51,397 bases of DNA from a bacterium (GTDB lineage: Bacteria > UBP6 > UBA1177). The stretch lies in the NCBI GenBank assembly GCA_017538365.1, contig JAFYIZ010000026.1, forward strand, positions 66,716 through 118,112, written 5' to 3'. Below are positions 9,645 through 18,567 of this stretch, one piece after another (the stretch's first letter is position 1; every line of letters begins with the position of its first letter). Under the pieces are notes generated by a model. It made no database searches. It had not been told where the DNA came from and saw only the letters and a list, made by a program, of their open reading frames with translations. A program made the position numbers and the translations under genes.

Positions 9645-10925
9645 ATGAAACCGCTTTTTAGAATCGTCACACCCGATATTCTCTCTGATTTTTTTGCTGC
9701 TCACACGCTGCTTCATGCTGTTTTCGACTTTGTCGTAATCGCGCTGATCGCGGCAGTTCTGACTTTTATCGCAAGAAAAATCGTAGACATAATCATAAAA
9801 TTCGCCGTAACACGGACAAAAACGAAGTGGGACGACGTATTTTTCAACCACGGCGTTTTTTCGAAGTTCGTGAACATGGTTCCGGCGCTCGTTTTCTACT
9901 GGTCGGCATTTTCGTTTGAACGCGGCGGTCACTGGCTGAAAAAACTCTCCTTCTGCATCATAATCCTTGTCATCATGGACATTCTGCGCGCTGCGAACAA
10001 GGCGATGCTTGAAATCTACGACACTTTTGAAATCTCGAAAGACCGGCCTCTCAAAGGGCTGATGCAGATAATCCTCATAGTCATCTACTGCATAGGCTTC
10101 ATCGCGATGGTTTCGATTCTTCTGGATAAATCCCCTGCCCTGCTGCTTAGCGGTTTCGGCGCTATGACGGCAGTTTTACTGCTAATTTTCAGAGACACGA
10201 TCCTCGGTTTTGTCGCGGGACTCCAGATCGCAGCGAACAATTCGATAAGAAAAGGCGACTGGGTCGTCATGCCGCAGAACAACGCTGACGGAGAGGTCAT
10301 TGATATCGCGCTTCACACAGTAAAAATCCAGAACTGGGACAAAACGATAGCCAACATTCCGACGCACAAGTTCATGGAAGAGAGTTTCATCAACTGGCGC
10401 GGCATGGTCGAATCTGGCGGCAGAAGGATAAGCCGTAATATGCTTTTCGACGTTTCATCCGTACGCAGACTTACCGACGAAGAGATAGAAAATCTCGGTA
10501 AAATCGACCTCATCGCAGATTATATCAATGCAAAAAAAGCCGAAATAGAAAAGTGGAATTCCAAAGCGGACGACACAACTCCGGTGAACACGCGCAGACT
10601 CACAAACATCGGAACTTTCCGCGAATACGCAAAGCAGTATCTTCTGCACAACGACCTGCTGAGGCATGATCTTCCGCTTTTAGTCAGGCAGATGCCGCAG
10701 ACGGAACACGGGCTTCCGCTTCAGATCTACGCTTTTACTAAGGCAACGGAATGGGCAGCTTATGAAGCGGTTCAATCCGATATTTTCGATCACCTGATTT
10801 CGACAGCAGTATTTTTCGGGCTCAGACTTTATCAGCAGCCAGGCTGGCATGACATTCAGATCGTTGCGGAAAAACTCGGCGGTAAATTAAATGCAGAAAA
10901 TAAAAAAACTGATCAAAACTCTTAA
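9645..10925 (+). CDS. Mechanosensitive ion channel of the MscS family (YbdG-like)
   Basis: This 426-residue inner-membrane protein has several transmembrane segments in the first ~190 residues. The pore-lining helix and beta domain of MscS follow (SGFGAMTAVLLLIFRDTILGF, then a QIAANNSIRKGDWVVM segment). The DGEVIDIALHTVKIQNWDKT and IPTHKFMEESFINWRGM blocks are typical of the larger YbdG/MscM subgroup. It opens on membrane tension to release solutes during osmotic downshock. Its last 35 bases overlap the start of the next gene, a sign of coupled translation. Confidence 0.85.
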   Translation: MKPLFRIVTPDILSDFFAAHTLLHAVFDFVVIALIAAVLTFIARKIVDIIIKFAVTRTKTKWDDVFFNHGVFSKFVNMVPALVFYWSAFSFERGGHWLKKLSFCIIILVIMDILRAANKAMLEIYDTFEISKDRPLKGLMQIILIVIYCIGFIAMVSILLDKSPALLLSGFGAMTAVLLLIFRDTILGFVAGLQIAANNSIRKGDWVVMPQNNADGEVIDIALHTVKIQNWDKTIANIPTHKFMEESFINWRGMVESGGRRISRNMLFDVSSVRRLTDEEIENLGKIDLIADYINAKKAEIEKWNSKADDTTPVNTRRLTNIGTFREYAKQYLLHNDLLRHDLPLLVRQMPQTEHGLPLQIYAFTKATEWAAYEAVQSDIFDHLISTAVFFGLRLYQQPGWHDIQIVAEKLGGKLNAENKKTDQNS

Positions 10926-11856
10926 AAACAAAAAGCGGATATTCATCCAGACCCACAACTATCCGGACCACGACGCAGTCGCTTCGGCATTTGCACTCCA
11001 GTATCTGCTTAAAAACTTCAAAATAGAGTCAAACATCATATTTCACGGCGACATTCTGCGTGATTCGCTCCAGAGAATGATCGACAAGCTGAACATACCG
11101 ATACTTCCTCACTACAAACACGAACTAAATGACGAAGACACAATCGTCATTGTTGACGCGAACAAAAAAAACAAGAATGTCACCGCTCTGAAAGGAAACG
11201 TCGTAGCCGTCATCGACCACCATCCCGGGATCGAACACGAAGATCTTGAATTCTGCGACATCAGAAGCGATTACGGGGCATGTGCCAGCATAATTTTTTC
11301 ATACTTTGCAGACCTCATGCTCGAACCGGGAAGAGAAGTCGCGACCGCGCTGCATACCGGAATAGTCTTCGACACGCACCAGTTCTCACGAAATGCAAGT
11401 CCGATAGACATTGAAACCGTCGCAATGCTTTACAATGTAAGCGACGTCAATCTGGTAAATTCTCTCGTCAGAAACTCGATAAAACTCGATGATTTCAGGC
11501 AATACCGATACCTTTTGGAAGAACTCCGCGTCAAAGGAAACTTTGCATACTGTCACTTTCCCGACGGCTGCAACAAAGACCTTCTGGCGATCCTTGCAGA
11601 CTACATCCTTTCAGTCGAAGAGATCGAATTCGTAGTTCTTTCGGCACAGTCAATCGAAGGGATTTCTTTCTGCGTCAGAAGCGAAATTCCCGAAATTCCG
11701 GCAAACACCGCGGTTCAGAAACTTCTTGCCGGAATAGGCTCCGGCGGCGGTCACATCGACATGGCCGGCGGCAGAATACCGAACGCAAAAGATTTCGATC
11801 AGGAAAACATCTTCAGAACAGGCGTTGCCATCGCAAACGGAAGAATAAAACTGTAA
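10891..11856 (+). CDS. DHH-family phosphoesterase (NrnA/RecJ-like)
   Basis: This 321-residue protein has the DHH superfamily motifs. They are HNYPDHDAVASA near the N-terminus, IVDANKKN, the namesake VIDHHPG and, at the C-terminus, the DHHA1 signature GSGGGHIDMAGG. Family members are Mn-dependent enzymes that degrade nanoRNA, pAp or cyclic dinucleotide products; the exact substrate cannot be read from sequence. It begins inside the 3' end of the channel gene (35-base overlap) and is followed by a lipoprotein gene after 15 bases, so it is probably part of the same transcript. Confidence 0.85.
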   Translation: MQKIKKLIKTLKNKKRIFIQTHNYPDHDAVASAFALQYLLKNFKIESNIIFHGDILRDSLQRMIDKLNIPILPHYKHELNDEDTIVIVDANKKNKNVTALKGNVVAVIDHHPGIEHEDLEFCDIRSDYGACASIIFSYFADLMLEPGREVATALHTGIVFDTHQFSRNASPIDIETVAMLYNVSDVNLVNSLVRNSIKLDDFRQYRYLLEELRVKGNFAYCHFPDGCNKDLLAILADYILSVEEIEFVVLSAQSIEGISFCVRSEIPEIPANTAVQKLLAGIGSGGGHIDMAGGRIPNAKDFDQENIFRTGVAIANGRIKL

Positions 11857-11871
11857 CTTATGGAGATCAAA

Positions 11872-13674
11872 ATGAAAAAATTTCTATTTCTTTTGGCAAT
11901 CGTTGTTTTTTTCTCTGTTTCCTGCAGCAACACATCCTCGAAACCGGTTGAAATCACCGACAGCGATCCGCTGGTTGAAGATACTGATCAAAATCCGACA
12001 GACGACGATACGGAAACTCCAGATGATGACAGCGACACTGTACCGGATGAAGATACCGAGGAAGAACAGCAAGTGCCTCCAACGCACAAGTGCAGGGTCG
12101 TTTCAGACGATATGCCGGTTGAATACAACACAGAAGGAAATCTTAAATTCGAATCAGGTTTCATCGCTCTCGAAAGCGTTGATTACTCTCTGCAATCAAA
12201 CGACTCCAAAACCGGAGAAGCGATGATTTGGTATAATTTCCAGCCAGCCGACGAAAATCCTCAAGAAAAACCTCTTTTCGTCTTTTACAACGGCGGTCCC
12301 GGCTCGGCATCAGCGATTGTTTTCCTTTACAACACGGCGAAAAGGACAGCCGATCAGGCATGTTCCAAAGAGGGTTACGCCGAGAACGAAACAAGCTGGA
12401 CCCAGTTCGGCAATCTGCTTTACGTCGATGCGCGGCAGACTGGATTTTCTTACGGAATCACCGAAAATCCGACCAACAAAAGAGAAAGAAGCAGCTACTT
12501 TACGGCAGCCAATTTCAATGTTTTCACCGATGCAGCAGACTTCATCCGCGTTATTCTCCGTTTTTTGGGAAATCATCCCGAACTTGAATCCAACCCTGTA
12601 GTTCTTGCCGGCGAAAGTTACGGCGGAACAAGATCGACAGCAATACTCAACATTCTTACCAATGTCGCCGAGTATGCTGAAAACAAAAGGGCTTTCTATG
12701 ACGGAACGCTGTTTGACGAAATCGCGGCGCATTTCCAGAAAATCGATCCGTCAGTCACGGGAATGCCTTCAAAAGAAGTCGTAGCGAAACAGTTCGGCAG
12801 ACAGATTCTGATCCAGCCGCTGGTTGCAGGAGGCGAACAGTTCTATGCGGAGGGAGAGCTCCTTGAACGCGATGACAGTCCGCTTTACACCGTTCAGCAG
12901 GAGACCGGCGTCGAATTCAAGCCGTGCGGCGAAGACTCGTTCGGATGCCAGAAACACAACAACGCGCTCAACTATATTCAGAATGCAGACCGCGACATCT
13001 ATTCATACCGCAGGCCTTACAACTGGCTTTTCGACTACACTGATGCCGGTGCGGCGAAAATGCTCCAGATGCCGATGTTTGCCGAATTTATCATCAACGA
13101 TCCGAAAAAAATAAACGAGCTTTACGCCGAAAACAGAACCAATGCTTTCAGATACGGCGGTTCGAGAGGATATTTTAAAAATTTCACAGCTGACCCCGCT
13201 TTCAAGAACCTTCCCGAACTTGAAAAAATCATCATAAAATCCCGCATCGGACAGCGTAACGCAAAACCTCTTTCAACAGGCAATCTGGAAAGCGTTTTCG
13301 GAGATCTTCCGTCTTACGACGAATACTTTGTCGATTTGAACTATGAGATAAACTCGACTTTCTACAGTGCCGCAATAACTCCTTACGACACTGTAAACGG
13401 CGAAATGTTCCTCGAAAACATACGGACAGTCAAGACCTTCATCACGCAGGCAGAGGAAGACATAATTATCTACGCAAAAGGAATCCCCGAGTCACTCCAG
13501 TATTTCAACGGAGTTTCAGGTGTAACACTTGAAGAAAACTCATTCACAGTCAACTTTACTGACGGTCAGTCCGTGCTTGTGACATTCCCGTTCTACCCGG
13601 AAAGTTCACACAGCGTTCCGGTAAACCAGCCGGTAAAATTCTTCAACGACGTCAAAAACTGGATGAAGCAATAG
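11872..13674 (+). CDS. Serine carboxypeptidase-like (S10) lipoprotein
   Basis: This 600-residue protein has a lipoprotein signal (MKKFLFLLAIVVFFSVSC) and a short Asp-rich linker. The peptidase domain has the S10 oxyanion motif YNGGPGSAS, the nucleophile motif GESYGG (Ser249) and a C-terminal SSHSVPVNQP (His580) that fits the catalytic histidine of the family. The catalytic Asp is not pinned down. Bacterial members cleave C-terminal residues, here probably in the periplasm or at the surface. The ATG at 11872 is chosen because the upstream in-frame ATG (11860) is part of its GGAG Shine-Dalgarno leader, and the lipoprotein signal begins at the second Met. Confidence 0.85.
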   Translation: MKKFLFLLAIVVFFSVSCSNTSSKPVEITDSDPLVEDTDQNPTDDDTETPDDDSDTVPDEDTEEEQQVPPTHKCRVVSDDMPVEYNTEGNLKFESGFIALESVDYSLQSNDSKTGEAMIWYNFQPADENPQEKPLFVFYNGGPGSASAIVFLYNTAKRTADQACSKEGYAENETSWTQFGNLLYVDARQTGFSYGITENPTNKRERSSYFTAANFNVFTDAADFIRVILRFLGNHPELESNPVVLAGESYGGTRSTAILNILTNVAEYAENKRAFYDGTLFDEIAAHFQKIDPSVTGMPSKEVVAKQFGRQILIQPLVAGGEQFYAEGELLERDDSPLYTVQQETGVEFKPCGEDSFGCQKHNNALNYIQNADRDIYSYRRPYNWLFDYTDAGAAKMLQMPMFAEFIINDPKKINELYAENRTNAFRYGGSRGYFKNFTADPAFKNLPELEKIIIKSRIGQRNAKPLSTGNLESVFGDLPSYDEYFVDLNYEINSTFYSAAITPYDTVNGEMFLENIRTVKTFITQAEEDIIIYAKGIPESLQYFNGVSGVTLEENSFTVNFTDGQSVLVTFPFYPESSHSVPVNQPVKFFNDVKNWMKQ

Positions 13675-13786
13675 CGGCGGAAAACTGATCGGGATCACGA
13701 GATCCCGTGATTCCGGAATTACGACAGCCGCCGCCGTGATACCGTTATCCCGAGATACCGGAATCCCGGAATAAAAAGCGGCGGCG
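13673..13786. repeat. Octamer-period repeat, double array with three GC boxes (copy 3)
   Basis: Between the convergent peptidase and rubrerythrin genes lie an AGCGGCGG block, an octamer array (TCGGGATC, ACGAGATC, CCGTGATT, CCGGAATT), GCCGCCGCC (13727-13735), a second array (CCGTTATC, CCGAGATA, CCGGAATC, CCGGAATA) and GCGGCGGCG (13778-13786). The central box can pair with either outer box, giving two alternative stem-loops. Its place between converging genes would suit a terminator-like role, but there is no clear U-tract. Confidence 0.7.
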
Positions 13787-13793
13787 AAAAGAA

Positions 13794-14387
13794 TTATTTT
13801 CCGAAGTATCTTTCAAGAAGTCCTTTGAGAGCTTTACCGTGACGAGCTTCGTCGCGAGCCATCTCGTGAACTGTGTCATGGATTGCGTCAAGACCGTTCT
13901 GTTTAGCGCATTTTGCAAGTTCAACTTTGCCTGCCGTTGCGCCGAATTCGCAGTCGACACGCCATTTGAGGTTTGCTTCAGTTGATGCTTTCATGTTGGG
14001 TTCGAGAGTTTCACCCAGAAGTTCAGCGAATTTTGCAGCGTGCTCAGCTTCTTCGAAAGCAGCCTTTTCCCAGTAGAGACCGATTTCGGGATAACCTTCC
14101 CTGTGAGCAATTCTGGCCATGCAGAGATACATTCCGACTTCCGAACACTCGCCGGTGAAATTTGCCTTGAGCTGCTCGAGGATGAATTTTTTGTCTTCTT
14201 CGGAGACATTTTCATTGTTCTCTACAGTTTTGCTGTAAACGCCGAACTCATGCTCTGCAGCAAGTTTGAGCTCTTCTTTGATCTCTTCGAACATCTTTGC
14301 CGGAGCTTTGCATACCGGGCATTTTTCCGGAGCAGCTTCGCCTTCATAAACATAACCGCAAACCTTGCAAACGAATCTTTTTTTCAT
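13794..14387 (-). CDS. Reverse rubrerythrin (N-terminal rubredoxin, C-terminal diiron domain)
   Basis: This 197-residue protein carries a rubredoxin-like Fe(Cys)4 site at the N-terminus (C7, C10, C23, C26 in CKVCG...CPVCKAP). A ferritin-like diiron domain follows, with ExxH pairs ([31 protein letters not shown]). Classical rubrerythrin has the rubredoxin domain at the C-terminus; this reversed order is the known reverse-rubrerythrin layout. It reduces hydrogen peroxide in anaerobes in the cytoplasm. A good AGGAGG site precedes the start, and a perfect inverted repeat lies ~35 bases upstream. Confidence 0.92.
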   Translation of the reverse strand: MKKRFVCKVCGYVYEGEAAPEKCPVCKAPAKMFEEIKEELKLAAEHEFGVYSKTVENNENVSEEDKKFILEQLKANFTGECSEVGMYLCMARIAHREGYPEIGLYWEKAAFEEAEHAAKFAELLGETLEPNMKASTEANLKWRVDCEFGATAGKVELAKCAKQNGLDAIHDTVHEMARDEARHGKALKGLLERYFGK

Positions 14388-14420
14388 AACTTCCTCCTCA
14401 TAAAATCAAGCCAAAAGATC

Positions 14421-14442
14421 TATCGGAAACAATTTTCCGATA
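14421..14442. promoter_or_regulatory. Inverted repeat, candidate operator upstream of rubrerythrin
   Basis: TATCGGAAA and TTTCCGATA form a perfect 9-base inverted repeat around a 4-base spacer. It lies in the gap between the divergent rubrerythrin and LRAT-like genes, where a dimeric stress regulator could bind. It could instead be a hairpin in a transcript. Confidence 0.45.
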
Positions 14443-14543
14443 AAACAGCAACCTTAAAGGCTTATTGTTATTTTGCAGGAATGTCAATTATATTGATTTT
14501 TCAATTCCACGACTTATAAAACAGCGTAATTTAAGGAGGAAAA

Positions 14544-15083
14544 ATGACAGATTTAGTACTGCACCACGAAAACATAAACAACATAAAAAAAGTTGTGAAA
14601 GACAACGAAATCCGGTTCGGAGACGTTGTCGGAGTCCACAGAATGCGCGGACTTTACGATCACTACGGAATTTACACCGGAAACGGCGGAATGATCCACT
14701 ACGCAGATCCGTCGGGCGATTTCGGCACCAACATCGTAGTCCACAGAACGACTTTGAAGGCGTTTAAAGAGGACTCGGAATACCTTTTCGTCATCGATTT
14801 CGACAAATTCATAAGAAAAAATCAGGTAAAAATCTTCGACATAATAACTCCGTTCGGAATAAACGTCTCGAAACTCCTCATCGCCCTGCTCGGAAACAGC
14901 AACTATCACATTTATTCTCCAGAAGAAACTGTTCAGCGCGCTGAAAGCCGCCTCGGAGAAAGAGATTACAACTTAGCTACAAACAACTGCGAACACTTTG
15001 CCATCTGGTGCAAAACCGGAGTCAGCGAATCAACACAGATCGAAAACTTTCTCCAGAAAATCAGGGAAATCAGGATACACTGA
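14544..15083 (+). CDS. LRAT/NC-domain protein
   Basis: This 179-residue protein shows the lecithin:retinol acyltransferase-like (NlpC/P60 superfamily) catalytic pattern. His40 sits in DHYGIYTGNGG, His52 follows in MIHYADP, and the nucleophile Cys149 is in the motif NNCEHFAIWC. A hydrophobic stretch near residues 105-120 could contact a membrane. Family members act as thiol acyltransferases or hydrolases on lipids; the bacterial substrates are mostly unknown. A TAAGGAGG Shine-Dalgarno precedes the ATG. It has no signal peptide, and neither neighbour is obviously related in function. Confidence 0.78.
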   Translation: MTDLVLHHENINNIKKVVKDNEIRFGDVVGVHRMRGLYDHYGIYTGNGGMIHYADPSGDFGTNIVVHRTTLKAFKEDSEYLFVIDFDKFIRKNQVKIFDIITPFGINVSKLLIALLGNSNYHIYSPEETVQRAESRLGERDYNLATNNCEHFAIWCKTGVSESTQIENFLQKIREIRIH

Positions 15084-15091
15084 GTTTTTCC

Positions 15092-15120
15092 TTGACAAAA
15101 ACCCGTTCTCAAACTAAAAA
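15092..15120 (+). promoter_or_regulatory. Sigma-70 promoter of the ferredoxin gene
   Basis: TTGACA at 15092 is followed after 17 bases by TAAAAA(T) at 15115. It lies 45 bases ahead of the ferredoxin start, which itself has a GAGGAG Shine-Dalgarno. Confidence 0.6.
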
Positions 15121-15164
15121 TAGCGGCTTTTTAGCGTTTATTAACACGGTACGAGGAGAAAAAA

Positions 15165-15329
15165 ATGCACAAGATTAATCAAGATGTTTGCGTAAAATGC
15201 GGCGCTTGCGCTGGAACCTGCCCGGTAGAAGCTATCGTTGAAAAAAACGGCGGCTACGAAGTTACTGATGCATGTGTTGACTGCGGCGCATGTGAAGACG
15301 GCTGCCCGGTAGAAGCTATCAAAGCTTAA
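15165..15329 (+). CDS. 2[4Fe-4S] ferredoxin
   Basis: This 54-residue clostridial-type ferredoxin was read directly from the sequence. It has two complete cluster motifs: CVKCGACAGTCPVEAI in the first half and CVDCGACEDGCPVEAI in the second. The halves are near repeats, as expected for this family. It is a cytoplasmic low-potential electron carrier of anaerobic metabolism. The gene has its own good promoter and a strong terminator, so it is transcribed alone, probably at a high level. Confidence 0.93.
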   Translation: MHKINQDVCVKCGACAGTCPVEAIVEKNGGYEVTDACVDCGACEDGCPVEAIKA

Positions 15330-15352
15330 TTCCGAAAAAGCTCTTTTTTTCA

Positions 15353-15378
15353 GGCCCTCTCCGGAGGGTCTTTTTTTT
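15353..15378 (+). terminator. Rho-independent terminator after ferredoxin
   Basis: CCCTC and GAGGG pair around a TCCG loop and are followed directly by an eight-T run, 24 bases after the ferredoxin stop. Confidence 0.85.
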
Positions 15379-15424
15379 ATCTGATCACAAACAAATTTCA
15401 GGATTTAAAATAAAAGAAAAAGAT

Positions 15425-16828
15425 TTATTCAGCTTTGGGATTTTCGACTTTTCCGATGAAAAGGATTGAACCCGTTCTGTCGTCGCGGATCACGAAGACA
15501 AAAGGACGGTTCGCGTAGAATCCTCCGGGCATTGCCTTTTCGCCGTATTCAACAGCCGTGACAGCCGCAGCTTCGGTGCCGGACTCGTTTACTTCGATGA
15601 AAGTCTTGTGAAGAATGTCGGAAATGAAAGGATCGTGCGGAGCTTCGGCAATGTTGTAGAATCCGCCTTCGACAAATGCCTTTTCCATACCGAGTTCCTT
15701 GAAAATGTCGACAAGCGATTTTGAGTATTCGAACTTGAATTTCGGCAGTTCAAGCGGGAACTCTTTTTCCGTAAGTTCTGAAACATAGTAGTCGAACCCT
15801 TTTTCAGCAATTTTCGCAATAAAATCGTCGACATTTGTTTGATTATCATAATTCGGAACTATACCGTAAAATGCGAAAACTCCGCGTCCGTACGGGATCC
15901 TGACAACTGCGTAGCCGTCATTGTCACCCCAGTCTGAGGAGAACGAGAAAAATTCCGGAGCTTCCTCCGCTTCGCTGAAACTCATGAAATCTGCTTTTGT
16001 TTCTGTTCCGTCGGAAAGAGTGAAAACACCTTCGCGGGTATTCTCTTCGTTAAAAGCAGTCGACCACGCAGCTTTGAAATAGAGCGCGTTGATGAGATAC
16101 ATAACGGTGTTGGCACCGATCTCTTTAACGATCTCTTCAATCTTTCCGTGAGTTTTTTCAGAGACCCAAGCATTGATATTTTCAGCCGTAAAACCTTCTG
16201 CAAAAACTTCTGCATCGTAGAAATCCTTGAGAACATCAGTAAATGCCGCCTTGACGTCAAGCGAGAAATCTTCTCTCATCCAGACTGAGTTTGCAATCTC
16301 GAGAACAAGGTCTTTGTCGGCTGCAGCAAGGCTCGCGATAAGGTGCTTGAACTGCTCGTTTACATCTCCGAGCTCCATTTCGCCGAAGCCGAGGACTTCC
16401 TTCATTTCTTCAAGGTTTTCATCAGTTGCGCCGTTCGTGCTCATCGCCATCGCGATAGATATCGAAAGCGGGGAAATCATCATGTTTTTGCCTTTCTCTG
16501 CTGCTGCAAGCTTGCTGAACATTTTCATTCCGAGGTCGTTGTTCGCTTTTACGACATCTTTGGAAACTACTGAAGCTTCATCGTCAGCTTTTTTGTATTT
16601 TGCTTCCCAGTTTCCTTCTTCCTGCTCTGTCGGGTCTGTCGGATTTGTCGGCTCAGTTGTCGGATCAGTTGGTTCCTGGTTCGTGTCGCCGGTATCGGTC
16701 GGTTCTGTGTCACCAGTGTCAGGTGTTGTGTCACCGGTGTCAGTTTTGTCGTCGTCTTTGCTGTCTCCGCCGCACGAAACAAAGAAAATCATCGCCAAAA
16801 CCGCGAAAAAAATCATGAATTTTTTCAT
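15425..16828 (-). CDS. Serpin-type protease inhibitor lipoprotein A
   Basis: This 467-residue protein has a lipoprotein signal (MKKFMIFFAVLAMIFFVSCG), a Thr/Asp/Pro linker of TGDT-like units and a full serpin domain. Signatures include ISPLSISIAMAMSTNGA, MYLINALYFKAAW, the hinge ESGTEAAAVTAV and RPFVFVIRDDRTGSILFIGKV. Aligning the loop by length with alpha-1-antitrypsin puts Lys at P1, which suggests inhibition of trypsin-like proteases. It is probably anchored outside the cell. The start is placed at the second Met: the upstream ATG is part of the GGAG leader. It is paralogous to the next gene upstream (16868-18295). Confidence 0.9.
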   Translation of the reverse strand: MKKFMIFFAVLAMIFFVSCGGDSKDDDKTDTGDTTPDTGDTEPTDTGDTNQEPTDPTTEPTNPTDPTEQEEGNWEAKYKKADDEASVVSKDVVKANNDLGMKMFSKLAAAEKGKNMMISPLSISIAMAMSTNGATDENLEEMKEVLGFGEMELGDVNEQFKHLIASLAAADKDLVLEIANSVWMREDFSLDVKAAFTDVLKDFYDAEVFAEGFTAENINAWVSEKTHGKIEEIVKEIGANTVMYLINALYFKAAWSTAFNEENTREGVFTLSDGTETKADFMSFSEAEEAPEFFSFSSDWGDNDGYAVVRIPYGRGVFAFYGIVPNYDNQTNVDDFIAKIAEKGFDYYVSELTEKEFPLELPKFKFEYSKSLVDIFKELGMEKAFVEGGFYNIAEAPHDPFISDILHKTFIEVNESGTEAAAVTAVEYGEKAMPGGFYANRPFVFVIRDDRTGSILFIGKVENPKAE

Positions 16829-16867
16829 TCTAAACTCCATCAAAAAGTTTACAACCGCTCAAAAATA

Positions 16868-18295
16868 TTATTCAGCTTTCGGATTTTCGACTTTTCCGAC
16901 GAAAAGAACCGATCCGGTTCTGTCGTCGCGGATTACAAAAACAAACGGGCGTGTAGCAAAAAATCCGGCAGGCATTGCGTTGTCGCCTACTTCAACCGAT
17001 GTGACAGCCGCAGCTTCGGTTCCTTCCTCGTTAACTTCGATGAAAGTCTTGTGGTAAATGTCCGAAATGAAGGGAGCGTGCGGTTCACCGGCGATATTCA
17101 TAAGTGCGCCGTCGACAAAAGCCTTTTCCATACCGAGACTTTTGAATACATCGACAAGCGATTTTTCATAAGCGAACTTGAATTTCGGAAGCTGAACCGG
17201 GAATGTGCGTTTTTGAAGCTGCGAGATATAGGAATCGAGACCGTTTTCAGCGATTTCTTCTATAAATTTATCGATATTCGTGTTGTTGCTGTAGCCCGGA
17301 ACTATGCCGTAAAACGCGAAAACATCACGTCCGTAGGGAATTCTGACAACGGAATAACCGTTTTCGTCGCTCCAGTCGGCTGAATAGCTGTAAAATTCAG
17401 GTTCTTCCTGATCATAAGCAAATCCCATGTAATCCGCTTTGCCTTCTGTTCCGTCTGAAAGCATGAAACTGCCTTCGTAAGTGCTCTCTTTGTCGAAAGA
17501 AGTCGTCCATGCAGCCTTGAAATAGAGCGCGTTGATGAGATACATAACAGCCTGAGGACCGATTTTTTCGATGATTTTATCGATTTTTCCGTGAGTTTTT
17601 TCGGAAACCCATGAATTTATCTTATCTGCAGCAGCTTCGTCCTGGAAATCTTCGGTGAAAAATGCCGCGTCATAGAATTCGGTGAGAACATTGATGAAAT
17701 CCTGCTTTACATCGGGAGCAAATTCATCATCCATCCATACTGAATTTGCAATTTCAAGAGCAAGGTCTTTGTCCGCTTCTACCAGACTTTTGACAAGATC
17801 CGCGAACTGCGCGTTTATGTATTCGAACTCCATATCGCCGAAGCCTAAAACTTCTTTCATTTCGGCAATGTTGTCGCCCGATGCGCCGTTTGCTGTCATA
17901 GCCATCGCGATCGAAATCGAAAGCGGGGAAATCATCATGTTTTTGCCCGCTTCACCGGTTGCAAGTCTGCTGAAAATCTTCATTCCGAGGTCGTTGTTTG
18001 CTTTTACGACATCTTTGGAAACTGCAGCAGCATGATCGTCAGCTTTTTTGTATTTTGATTCCCAGTTGCCTTCTTCCTGACCGGTCGGGTCTGTCGGCTC
18101 GCCTGTCGGGTCATCGGTCGGCTCAGTTGTCGGATCGCTTGGGTTTGTCGGCTCTGAGGTATCGGTGTCACCCGAGTCTCCGGTGTCGGTCGGATCGGTG
18201 TCACCGGTGTCAACAGTTTCCTTTTCGCTGGTGTTGCTGCACGCAACAAAGAAAATCATCGCAAAAACCGCTAAAATCGTCATAATTTTTTTCAT
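16868..18295 (-). CDS. Serpin-type protease inhibitor lipoprotein B
   Basis: This 475-residue protein has the same plan as its neighbour: lipoprotein signal (Cys in FFVACS), a TGDTDPTD-like linker, a KYKKAD segment and a full serpin domain. The hinge EEGTEAAAVTSV is intact, so it should be an inhibitory serpin, but the aligned P1 residue is Asn instead of Lys. The two genes are a tandem duplication 39 bases apart and are likely co-transcribed. The upstream in-frame ATG belongs to the GGAG leader, as in serpin A. It is the last host gene before the prophage end. Confidence 0.9.
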   Translation of the reverse strand: MKKIMTILAVFAMIFFVACSNTSEKETVDTGDTDPTDTGDSGDTDTSEPTNPSDPTTEPTDDPTGEPTDPTGQEEGNWESKYKKADDHAAAVSKDVVKANNDLGMKIFSRLATGEAGKNMMISPLSISIAMAMTANGASGDNIAEMKEVLGFGDMEFEYINAQFADLVKSLVEADKDLALEIANSVWMDDEFAPDVKQDFINVLTEFYDAAFFTEDFQDEAAADKINSWVSEKTHGKIDKIIEKIGPQAVMYLINALYFKAAWTTSFDKESTYEGSFMLSDGTEGKADYMGFAYDQEEPEFYSYSADWSDENGYSVVRIPYGRDVFAFYGIVPGYSNNTNIDKFIEEIAENGLDSYISQLQKRTFPVQLPKFKFAYEKSLVDVFKSLGMEKAFVDGALMNIAGEPHAPFISDIYHKTFIEVNEEGTEAAAVTSVEVGDNAMPAGFFATRPFVFVIRDDRTGSVLFVGKVENPKAE

Positions 18296-18407
18296 TTTGA
18301 TCTCCATAAGAAAATTACTCAAACTGCAAAAAACTTACACGCTTATTTAGTTCCATATACCTTCGATTTTTCTGATAAAAAAATCACTTTTTTTGAAAAA
18401 AATTTCA

Positions 18408-18427
18408 AAGAGCGGATTCACGCTCTT
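18408..18427 (-). terminator. Hairpin, probable terminator at the host-prophage junction
   Basis: AAGAGCG and CGCTCTT pair around a 6-base loop. On the minus strand a T-rich tract follows (TTTGAAATTTTTTTC). It would stop transcripts leaving the prophage fibre module before they reach the serpin genes. The rest of the gap 18296-18567 is AT-rich apart from the 22-base repeats. Confidence 0.5.
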
Positions 18428-18434
18428 ATAACCA

Positions 18435-18487
18435 CACGCGCAATTTGGCAAAATTCCACGCGCAATTTGGCAAAATTCCACGCAAAA
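18435..18487. repeat. Tandem 22-base repeats, candidate transposase-binding end of the prophage
   Basis: Two identical, directly abutting 22-base units (18435-18456 and 18457-18478; they begin CACGCGCAATTTGG) are followed by a partial third (CACGCAAAA). In phage Mu the right-end sites R1 and R2 are also adjacent 22-base transposase sites. The location just outside the last prophage gene fits. The exact terminal dinucleotide and the target duplication cannot be set from this window. Confidence 0.6.
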
Positions 18488-18567
18488 GTCAAAAAATCTA
18501 AAAAAATTACCGATAAACCGCTAATTAGTTCCTGTGCGGGAGAATAAATGATTAGTCGGAATAAGCG

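Noticed and set aside
18435-18487. CRISPR array
   Set aside because: The 22-base units abut without spacers, there are only two full copies, and no cas genes are present.
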